Assembly: GCF_004745865.1 (NCBI RefSeq)
Contig: NZ_SRKZ01000002.1
Coordinates: 496,001-560,000, forward strand
Reading direction: 5' to 3'
Length of the DNA stretch: 64,000 bases
From: Hymenobacter wooponensis
GTDB lineage: Bacteria > Bacteroidota > Bacteroidia > Cytophagales > Hymenobacteraceae
The notes under the pieces were generated by a model. It was not told the DNA's origin. It searched no databases and saw nothing but the letters and a program-made list of their open reading frames with translations. This document shows, piece by piece, positions 57,836 through 64,000 of the stretch; the first letter of the stretch is position 1, and the number at the start of each line of letters is the position of its first letter. Both the position numbers and the translations under genes were made by a program.

Positions 57836-59323
57836 ATGAATTCTGCTCCGCTCTCCGGACTCTACGCCCCCTCTCTCAGCCTCCTCACCGACCTCTACCA
57901 GGTTACCATGGCCTACGGCTACTGGCAACAAGGCATGCAAGATCGTGAGGCTGTATTTCATCTCTACTTCCGCCGCCCGCCCTTCGAGGGGGGCTACGCC
58001 GTATGCGCCGGACTGGCCTACGCCGCCGACTGGCTCGAAAATCTGCGCTTTTCCGAAGACGACCTGGCCTACCTCGGCGGCTTGAAAAGCTCCAAAGGTG
58101 CGGCCATGTTTCCGCAGGAGTTTCTGAACTACCTGCGCGACTTAAAATTTACCTGCGATGTGGATGCCATTGCCGAAGGCACTGTGGTCTTCGCCAATGA
58201 GCCCCTGATTCGGGTGCAGGGCCCATTGCTGCAGGCGCAGCTGGTAGAAACCGCCCTGCTCACGCTGGTAAACTTTCAAACGCTGGTGGCTACTAAAGCC
58301 GCGCGCATTCGCGAAGCGGCCGGTGCCGATACGGTGCTGGAGTTTGGGTTGCGCCGCGCCCAGGGCTTTGATGGTGGACTGAGCGCCAGCCGCGCCGCCT
58401 ACCTAGGCGGGGTTGATGCTACCTCCAACGTACTGGCCGGGCAGCGCTTCAACATCCCGGTGAAAGGCACCCACGCCCACAGTTGGGTTATGGCCTTCGA
58501 TGATGAGGTGGAAGCCTTTACCGCCTACGCCAAAGCCTTCCCCGACGACTCCGTGTTCTTGGTAGATACCTACGATACGCTGGAAGGCGTGCGTCACGCC
58601 ATTAAAGTAGCGCGCCAGATGCGCGCGAATGGTCACGAGCTGGGCGGCATCCGCCTCGACTCCGGCGACCTGGCCTACCTCAGCCGCGAAGCCCGTGCCC
58701 TGCTCAACGAAGCGGGCTTCGAGAATGTGCGTATTGTGGCCAGCAACGACCTAGAGGAGAATCTTATCACCAGCCTTAAGCTGCAAGGCGCCAAAATCGA
58801 CACCTGGGGTATCGGCACTCAGCTCGTAACCGCCTACGACCAGCCTGCTCTAGGAGGTGTGTACAAAATGGCGGCCCTGCGCAAACCCAACGACTCGGGC
58901 TGGGACTTCACCATCAAGCTCTCCGAGCAGTTGGCCAAAACCAGCATCCCCGGCATCCTGCAGGTGCGCCGCTACGAAAACGAGAAAGGCCAGCCCCGCG
59001 CCGACATGCTCTACAACATCGCGGAGCCCCTCCCCGACCAGCTCACCCTCATTGACCCCAGCGACTACACCCGCCGCCGCCCCGTGCGTGCCGGGGCTGC
59101 CTTCCGGGAGTTGCTACAGCCGGTATTCCGGCGCGGCCAACGCGTGCAGGAGCTGCCTACTTTGGAAGAGAGTCGCACCCGCGCCCAACGCGAAGTTCAG
59201 AGCCTCGACCCTAGTATCCGCCGCTTCCTCAACCCACACGTGTACCCCGTAGGCCTAGAGGAAACCCTGAATACCTTCCGCACCAACCTGATTCTGGAGA
59301 AACGCCCGCTGCGGCCGGCGTAG
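57836..59323 (+). CDS. pncB: Nicotinate phosphoribosyltransferase PncB
   Basis: 495 aa. Characteristic parts are SLLTDLYQVTMAYGYW at the start, FRRPPFEGGYAVCAGL, EFGLRRAQGFDGGLSASRAAYLGG, VKGTHAHSWVMAFDDE with the phosphorylated-type His, and GGIRLDSGDLAYLSREAR, IDTWGIGTQL. It converts nicotinate and PRPP (with ATP) to NaMN in NAD salvage. Length fits the long form of the family. Single gene; its stop is close to that of the low-GC WGR protein on the other strand. Confidence 0.96.
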   Translation: MNSAPLSGLYAPSLSLLTDLYQVTMAYGYWQQGMQDREAVFHLYFRRPPFEGGYAVCAGLAYAADWLENLRFSEDDLAYLGGLKSSKGAAMFPQEFLNYLRDLKFTCDVDAIAEGTVVFANEPLIRVQGPLLQAQLVETALLTLVNFQTLVATKAARIREAAGADTVLEFGLRRAQGFDGGLSASRAAYLGGVDATSNVLAGQRFNIPVKGTHAHSWVMAFDDEVEAFTAYAKAFPDDSVFLVDTYDTLEGVRHAIKVARQMRANGHELGGIRLDSGDLAYLSREARALLNEAGFENVRIVASNDLEENLITSLKLQGAKIDTWGIGTQLVTAYDQPALGGVYKMAALRKPNDSGWDFTIKLSEQLAKTSIPGILQVRRYENEKGQPRADMLYNIAEPLPDQLTLIDPSDYTRRRPVRAGAAFRELLQPVFRRGQRVQELPTLEESRTRAQREVQSLDPSIRRFLNPHVYPVGLEETLNTFRTNLILEKRPLRPA

Positions 59324-59328
59324 GGAAG

Positions 59329-60030
59329 TTACTCTGTGGAAGGCCAGCCAGTAGAATTACTTCCTGTTTCATAGGAAACGCGGGTAATATGTGGAAAATC
59401 TTCTTGCTTGGTTTTTCGGGTGTACGCTTTGCTTGCTAGGTATAGGAGGCTTTCAAATTCTAATCCAACCGGCCATTTAGTAGGGTCTTGCAGAACTTCT
59501 TCATAGAAAGCAGGACCATTACAAAGCACACTGCATCTATCATAAAGGAAAGCATCACCCGAAATTGTCCGGGTACCTTCTCCTGGATAACATGCAGCAG
59601 CATATACCTCGCCATCTAGTTGGTACAGTTTCTCAGCCAAGAGGTCCTCGAAAGCAAATATATCTTCCAGTGGAAGTGTAGCTAAGCGTTTTTCGGCCGG
59701 CAGCAACACGGCGTCATCATTGCCGGCTTTTTTCCAATTCAATAAATCCAAAACCTCCCAGAACAGCATCTCGTCCATTGGTCGGTATGCAATTGACTTT
59801 TTTTCAGGAGCAGGCGCATTTTCTGGTGTCTCATGATAACCTTTATTCTGCTTCTCTTGCATCAGCTTTGCCGCTTCCGTAGCACAGACAGCAGCATCAC
59901 TGAATGATTTATAGCTTTCCCTGCCTTTCGTCCCAACCTTACCGAAGGTCACAGTATAGGCTGAACCGTCAATCTCGATATTCCAGAATTTGTTGGCTTC
60001 ACCCTTTTGGTTAATAAAATAACGCTTCAT
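59329..60030 (-). CDS. WGR domain and DUF4240 protein
   Basis: 233 aa. Residues 1-70 form a WGR domain (MKRYFINQ, FWNIEIDGSAYTVTFGKVGTKG). After a linker rich in Glu/Pro, residues 85-225 match DUF4240 (MDEMLFWEVLDLLNW, AFEDLLAEKLYQLDGEVY, GDAFLYDRCSVLCNGPAFYEEVL). The gene is visibly more A/T-rich than both neighbours, suggesting recent transfer. DUF4240 is found in stress and possible toxin-immunity contexts, but no toxin is visible here. Cytosolic, function unknown. Confidence 0.82.
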   Translation of the reverse strand: MKRYFINQKGEANKFWNIEIDGSAYTVTFGKVGTKGRESYKSFSDAAVCATEAAKLMQEKQNKGYHETPENAPAPEKKSIAYRPMDEMLFWEVLDLLNWKKAGNDDAVLLPAEKRLATLPLEDIFAFEDLLAEKLYQLDGEVYAAACYPGEGTRTISGDAFLYDRCSVLCNGPAFYEEVLQDPTKWPVGLEFESLLYLASKAYTRKTKQEDFPHITRVSYETGSNSTGWPSTE

Positions 60031-60115
60031 AGCATACAGAAATGTGCCCCTAAATACGGCAAAACTCTATACTTATTCGGCCACTGTCTATACCTCCTAG
60101 GCCTTTCCCCGCAGT

Positions 60116-60123
60116 TACTTTTG
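60116..60123 (+). promoter_or_regulatory. -7 element upstream of the HMA protein gene
   Basis: TACTTTTG matches TAnnTTTG, about 80 bases before the ATG at 60202. No -33 TTTG at the usual distance. Confidence 0.35.
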
Positions 60124-60201
60124 TGCCGTATTCGTTGTTATAGCAACTCACCAGCCGCTGACCGCTTTCATAGGCCACTGCGGCGCCAACCGTTACTTAT
60201 C

Positions 60202-60417
60202 ATGTCAACTCTGAAATTCAAAACCAGCATCAATTGCGGCAACTGCGTGCGTGCCGTAACTCCCTTCCTCGACGCCGAAGCCAGCGTAGAAAAGTGGAAC
60301 GTTGACACCAACAGCCCCGAGAAGATTCTCACTGTAGAAGGCGAGAACCCCATTCCTGAGCTAATTATGAAATCTGTGTCCCAAGCAGGGTTTGATATTG
60401 AGCCCTTAGCAGCTTAG
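60202..60417 (+). CDS. Heavy-metal-associated (HMA) domain protein
   Basis: 71 aa from the ATG at 60202; a longer frame begins upstream but has no domain. The metal-binding CxxC is in SINCGNCVRAVTPFLD, at the first loop of the ferredoxin-like fold. KWNVDTNSPEKILTVEG and KSVSQAGFDIEPL complete the CopZ-like pattern. Likely a cytosolic copper or other metal chaperone. No copper ATPase or regulator lies nearby, so its partner is unknown. Confidence 0.85.
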   Translation: MSTLKFKTSINCGNCVRAVTPFLDAEASVEKWNVDTNSPEKILTVEGENPIPELIMKSVSQAGFDIEPLAA

Positions 60418-60435
60418 AGGGCTGGCCCAACAACA

Positions 60436-60521
60436 AGAACGTCATGCTGAGCTTATCGAAGCATCTCTACCGTGCCGCATTGTCCGGTAGAGATGCTTCG
60501 ACAAGCTCAGCATGACGTTCT
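60436..60521. repeat. Dispersed inverted repeat downstream of purM (family member A)
   Basis: Arms AACGTCATGCTGAGCTTATC(GAAGCATCTCTACCG) and its near-complement at 60485-60521 enclose a 12-base loop. Followed by T6, so it can also terminate transcription. The arms resemble those of the repeat at 61672-61773. Confidence 0.82.
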
Positions 60522-60541
60522 TTTTTACTCCCGAATCAGGC

Positions 60542-61645
60542 TTATGCCTCGTAGCGCAGTTCGCCGGCGCCTACACGCAGTACTACGTCGGTTTCCGCGG
60601 TGATGCGGCCGGCTACCTGGGCCTGATAGCCGTGGTTGCGTAGGGTTTCGGCTACAGCTTCGGCCTGGGCTTCGTCGGTTACCAGTAGCATGCCGTTGCC
60701 CATGTTCCAGTAGAGGTAAGCTTCCGTGGGCGTGATACCGGCTAGCTCGGCTAGCTGCTGCATTGCGGGCAGGGGCTCGAACAGGTTGGTCAGTTCGGCA
60801 CCTACGCCATTCTTGAGCACACGCTTGAAGTTATCGGCAATACCACCGCCGGTGATGTGCGCGGCCGCGTGTAGAGGCAAACCAGCATCGAGCACCGCCG
60901 CCACGCCGGGCGAGAAGATGAGGGAAGGTGCCAGCATCACCTCGCCCCAGGTCTGGCCCATTTCAGGAGCGTCGGGGCCAGTGTAGGGGGCTTCGTGCCA
61001 CTTCTCCCCAAAGGTCTTGGTGAGGGCACGACGGGCCAGGGAGTAGCCGTTGGAGCGGAAAGAAGGCGAGCGAAGTGCTACCACGGCCTGTCCGGCGCGC
61101 ACGTTGGCGCCGCTTAATGGCCGCTCCAGGCTGGGGTGTAACACGCCCACGGCCGTAGAGCACCAGTTGAAGTTCATTTTGGCGCCGGGGTAGCCGCCTA
61201 TACGGTTGCCCAGTTCGGCAATTTCCCCACCCGTTACGGCAATCTGGCTGAACTGCGCCGCATCGTGCAGACCGCGCATCAGCTCATCCACCACCTCGTA
61301 GTTGAGGGTGTTCACGTCGATGATGTTCGACAAGTTGGTGGGCACGAAACCGGCCACTGCCAGATCATCAGCCACCATGGCAATCAAATCGTAGCCCAGC
61401 GTGTCGTAACGGTCCAGGCGCTCGGCCACCTCAATTTTAGTCCCGATACCATCAGAGCCTATACCAAGCCGCTCCGCCCCAAAGCGTATTTCGTTGGAGA
61501 AACCACCAGCCAAGTCCTGCGCCGGCTCACCAGGCTTGCCTGCGCGGGTTGAGAAGGTTTTCTGAGCCCAGTGGTAGGCGTTCTTAGAAGCGGCATTGCC
61601 TTCTTCAATAGAATAGCCGGCAGTTGCTTTGAGGTCGGATGACAT
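60542..61645 (-). CDS. purM: Phosphoribosylformylglycinamidine cyclo-ligase (AIR synthase) PurM
   Basis: 367 aa from the ATG at 61645. The PurM core has RLGIGSDGIGTKIEVAERL, YDLIAMVADDLAVAGFVPTNLSNII, SQIAVTGGEIAELGNRIGGYPGAKMNFN, and AHITGGGIADNFKRVL. It uses ATP to close FGAM to AIR. The N-terminus YSIEEGNAASKNAYHWAQKTF is typical of the Bacteroidota form. It follows purF on the same strand but a long hairpin repeat stands in the 150-base gap. Confidence 0.95.
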   Translation of the reverse strand: MSSDLKATAGYSIEEGNAASKNAYHWAQKTFSTRAGKPGEPAQDLAGGFSNEIRFGAERLGIGSDGIGTKIEVAERLDRYDTLGYDLIAMVADDLAVAGFVPTNLSNIIDVNTLNYEVVDELMRGLHDAAQFSQIAVTGGEIAELGNRIGGYPGAKMNFNWCSTAVGVLHPSLERPLSGANVRAGQAVVALRSPSFRSNGYSLARRALTKTFGEKWHEAPYTGPDAPEMGQTWGEVMLAPSLIFSPGVAAVLDAGLPLHAAAHITGGGIADNFKRVLKNGVGAELTNLFEPLPAMQQLAELAGITPTEAYLYWNMGNGMLLVTDEAQAEAVAETLRNHGYQAQVAGRITAETDVVLRVGAGELRYEA

Positions 61646-61671
61646 GCGTCGTTGAGTTTCTATGTGTATTG

Positions 61672-61773
61672 GAACGTCATGTCGAGCTTGTCGAGACATC
61701 TCGCGTGCTGACGTTGGATTACTGTGACAACATCAGCACGCGAGATGTCTCGACAAGCTCGACATGACGTTCT
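61672..61773. repeat. Dispersed inverted repeat between purF and purM (family member B)
   Basis: Arms GAACGTCATGTCGAGCTTGT(CGAGACATCTCGCGTGCTGA) and its near-perfect complement to 61773 enclose about 22 bases. It is a diverged relative of the repeat at 60436-60521. Confidence 0.85.
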
Positions 61774-61797
61774 GTTGTTATTACAGTTAGTGGTTAT

Positions 61798-63306
61798 CTA
61801 ATGCTCAGTTGGCTCAGGAGCCTTGGCACTCACAGATGGCATTGCATTGGCATCGCCTTTCTTGTCGTGGCGGTGGCTCTGGCGCTCCTCCTGAATGTGG
61901 CGTAGGTACTTAGTTACGTCGCCGGTGGGGTACTTGCCGGTGAAGCAGGCAAAGCAGCTGCCGCCATGGCCTTTGTCTTCGGAGAACAGCTCCTGTAGGT
62001 CTTCTATCGACTGGTAGATCACCTTGTCGGCCTCAATGTAGCGGCAGATTTCCTCCTCGGTGTAGTTGGCCGCAATCAGCTCGGTGCTCATGGCCATATC
62101 AATGCCATAGATGCAGGGCGAAATGATAGGCGGCGCGCTGCTGATGAAGTATACCTCAGCGGCCCCGGCCTCACGCAGGATGCGCACAATGCGCCGCGAG
62201 GTGGTGCCGCGCACAATACTGTCATCCACCACGGCAATCTTCTTGCCCTCCACAAACTCGCGGATGGGGTTAAGCTTTTTCTTGACGATGTCCTCGCGGC
62301 CGGCCTGACTGCTCACAATGAAGGAACGGCCCATGTGGTTGTTCTTCACCATGGCCCGCCGGTAGGGCACCCCAATGGCTTCGGCCAGGCCGGAAGCTGA
62401 GAAGTACCCCGACGAAGGCACGTCAATTACCATATCGGGCTGAATACCCGACTCGATAACTTTCTTCGCCAGCATCTTGCCCAAGCGCACCCGCTCCCGA
62501 GCCACCAGGCGGCCATGGATGGTGGAGTCTTCGCGGGCGAAGTAGATATGCTCGAACACGCAGAAGGCCTTGGGCTGCGCGTAGGGGTTCTTATAATGAA
62601 CCTTGAAGTCCTTATCGATGAAGATAGCCTGACCGGGGCCTACGTTCTTGATGAACTCAAAGCCGAGGTAATCGAAGCAGGTGCTTTCGGAGGCGAAGGC
62701 GTAGATGGGCCCGTTTTCCGTCTCGCGGCGGCCCAGTACCAGCGGCCGGATGCCTAGCGGGTCGTTGAAGGCTAGTAGGCCATGCCCAGCAATTACGGTG
62801 ATAGTGGCGTACGCGCCTTTTACTAGTTCCTGCGTCGTCTCTACAGCGTCGAAGATGTCGATAACCGACAGGGCATCAAGGTTCTTCAGGCGCAGCTCCG
62901 AGGCGAAGGTGTACATAATGAGCTCCAGGTCGTTGCTGGTCTTGGGCAGCACGTGGTACTTCTCGTGCAGGCGCTTGGCGGCTTGGCGGAAGTTGATGAC
63001 GTTGCCGTTGTGCACCATAGCCAGCCCGAACGGGTAGCTGGTGGTAAACGGTTGCGCCAGCTCCGCATCGTTGGAGCCCTGGGTGGTATAGCGGGCGTGA
63101 CCAATGCCAATGTTGCCCTTTAGCTTCTTGAGCTTCTTCGGGCGGAACACATCGGAAATCAGGCCATTGCCTTTGCAGAGGTGAAAATTATCGTCGAAGG
63201 TGGCTATACCGGCTGCGTCTTGGCCGCGGTGCTGGAGCGCCGTCAGACCAAATACGATGTCGTGGGCGACGTCATCGGGGCCGTAAAAACCTACAATTCC
63301 GCACAT
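61798..63306 (-). CDS. purF: Amidophosphoribosyltransferase PurF
   Basis: 502 aa. Cys2 is the N-terminal nucleophile (MCGIVGFYG), followed by LQHRGQDAAGIATF, ARYTTQGSNDAELAQPF and MVHNGNVINF of the glutaminase domain. The phosphoribosyltransferase part has VIDVPSSGYFSASGLAEAIG and the PRPP loop IAVVDDSIVRGTTSRRIV. The C-terminal GGSCFACFTGKYPTGDVTKYL holds Cys residues compatible with the iron-sulfur type. First committed step of purine synthesis. Likely same run as purN and purM. Confidence 0.97.
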   Translation of the reverse strand: MCGIVGFYGPDDVAHDIVFGLTALQHRGQDAAGIATFDDNFHLCKGNGLISDVFRPKKLKKLKGNIGIGHARYTTQGSNDAELAQPFTTSYPFGLAMVHNGNVINFRQAAKRLHEKYHVLPKTSNDLELIMYTFASELRLKNLDALSVIDIFDAVETTQELVKGAYATITVIAGHGLLAFNDPLGIRPLVLGRRETENGPIYAFASESTCFDYLGFEFIKNVGPGQAIFIDKDFKVHYKNPYAQPKAFCVFEHIYFAREDSTIHGRLVARERVRLGKMLAKKVIESGIQPDMVIDVPSSGYFSASGLAEAIGVPYRRAMVKNNHMGRSFIVSSQAGREDIVKKKLNPIREFVEGKKIAVVDDSIVRGTTSRRIVRILREAGAAEVYFISSAPPIISPCIYGIDMAMSTELIAANYTEEEICRYIEADKVIYQSIEDLQELFSEDKGHGGSCFACFTGKYPTGDVTKYLRHIQEERQSHRHDKKGDANAMPSVSAKAPEPTEH

Positions 63307-63411
63307 GGGAAGTATCGAGAAGGGGTAGTGAGCGTGAAACCCGCTACCGGGGTGGTGAGTGTAACACCAACGGGGCGTTGGTGCATCGTGGGCGTGAGGT
63401 GGACAAGTGGC

Positions 63412-64000
63412 CTAGCCACCGGCTGCTTCTCCGTGCGGAGAAGAACCAGCGGCGAAAGGCAGCAGAGGCTCAGGGGTGGGGGTAGATAGCTCGCCCCGGA
63501 TGAGGCGGGCCAGGGTGTCGGCATATAAAAAGTGCTCCACGGCTAAGCCGCGGCGCTCTACTTCGCCTAGAGTGTCAGCGCCCTGCAAGTCAACGGGGTG
63601 CTGCGCAAGGATAGGTCCAGTGTCCAGGCCCTCATCAACCAAATGCACCGTGATTTTGGTTTCCGGCAACTGATTTTCGAAAGCCCACTCATAGGCGTGC
63701 AGGCCCTGGTGCTGGTGGGTGTCGGCGGGGTGAATGTTAAGGATGCGCCCCGCAAACGCCCGAATGAACGTAGGCGACAGAATACGCATGTAGCCGGCCA
63801 GCACCACGTAATCTGGCTGATACTGGCCTAGCACCTCTACCACCTCGGCATCAAATTCCGTCCGCTTGCGGCCCTGGCTGCTGAGGCTGGCGGTGGGGCA
63901 GCCCATAGCCGCTGCCGTTTCTAGGCCAGGAGCATCGGGCTTGTTACTGAACACCACGGCTACCTCGGCTAGGTTCTGCAGCACGCCCTGTTGCACGGCC
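63412..64000 (-). CDS. purN: Phosphoribosylglycinamide formyltransferase PurN, 5' end cut by window edge
   Basis: The frame continues past the window edge; the GTG at 63996 is only an internal Val. The visible 195 residues hold the core: EVAVVFSNKPDAPGLETAAAMG, YVVLAGYMRILSPTFI, GRILNIHPADTH with catalytic Asn and His, and the catalytic Asp in VDEGLDTGPILAQ. Some variation from the usual NIHPSLLP is seen (NIHPADTHQHQG). The C-terminal tail after ELSTPTPEPLLP is Pro/Gly rich. It uses 10-formyl-THF to formylate GAR. It reads toward purF, 105 bases away. Confidence 0.92.
   Translation of the reverse strand, partial: AVQQGVLQNLAEVAVVFSNKPDAPGLETAAAMGCPTASLSSQGRKRTEFDAEVVEVLGQYQPDYVVLAGYMRILSPTFIRAFAGRILNIHPADTHQHQGLHAYEWAFENQLPETKITVHLVDEGLDTGPILAQHPVDLQGADTLGEVERRGLAVEHFLYADTLARLIRGELSTPTPEPLLPFAAGSSPHGEAAGG

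Noticed and set aside
63996..64000. GTG as the start of purN
   Set aside because: The protein lacks the usual N-terminal GSGSN region, so the gene continues beyond the window.

Overview
The window looks like chromosome of a Bacteroidota member of the order Cytophagales, most likely Hymenobacter or a close relative. The signs are a GC-rich composition, genes without clear Shine-Dalgarno sites, Bacteroidota -7 promoter elements (TAnnTTTG), two secreted proteins with type IX secretion (T9SS) C-terminal sorting domains, and many Bacteroidota families (DUF4136, DUF2141, META lipoproteins, MG2/TonB-plug proteins, DUF2652, multi-PAS kinases). The word TAGGCC/GGCCTA and its 10-base palindromic form recur through genes and gaps. 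It is mostly ordinary core chromosome; I see no phage, IS transposase, integrase or CRISPR array.

Layout. 1-4.8 kb: a truncated PAS histidine kinase, a TonB-C protein, a short STAS-like protein, a DUF4136 lipoprotein, a small gene broken by an in-frame amber codon, and a HAD phosphatase. 4.9-15.5 kb: an SDR/GH1-like glycosidase pair, a Thr-Ser-Gly repeat protein, an aldo/keto reductase, a zinc peptidase, a META lipoprotein, a FrnE-like DsbA protein, YdeI/OmdA-like, DUF2141, STAS-like and lone Clp-N proteins, and an alpha/beta hydrolase. 15.5-23 kb: an MG2/TonB-plug protein, a second META lipoprotein, a large peptidase-propeller-barrel protein, a third STAS-like protein and MsrA. 23-29.6 kb: a six-PAS histidine kinase, a PAS-only protein, and a methionine aminotransferase/omega-amidase pair. 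29.7-39.3 kb: an FG-GAP T9SS protein, MurF, a glycosyltransferase/RfbC pair, a SirB-like/cytochrome c fusion, HflX, and an M43 metalloprotease with T9SS tail. 39.5-48.7 kb: SixA and Ppk1, a zinc alcohol dehydrogenase, a DUF6268-like barrel, and a giant phosphatase/kinase-like/barrel protein. 49-57.8 kb: an HD-PycTM (Pycsar-effector-like) protein facing a DUF2652 class III cyclase-like protein, tRNA-Arg(CCT), a secreted glycosidase-like protein, an EthD protein, a NarL-type regulator, a STAS-like protein and DUF1345. 57.8-64 kb: PncB, a low-GC WGR-DUF4240 protein, an HMA protein, and the purine genes purN-purF-purM read on the minus strand.

What works together. PurN, PurF and PurM are three purine biosynthesis steps in one minus-strand run. 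The aminotransferase and omega-amidase form a glutamine-transaminase/omega-amidase route. Glycosyltransferase and RfbC point to surface polysaccharide. SixA and Ppk1 are a tandem pair. The two most striking items are the convergent HD-PycTM/DUF2652 pair, which resembles parts of cyclic-nucleotide (Pycsar) signalling, and the phosphatase protein with a CotH-like kinase motif in its middle. Long inverted repeats (about 80-120 bp) sit in four intergenic gaps, two of them flanking purM. All family assignments are by motif reading without database searches.
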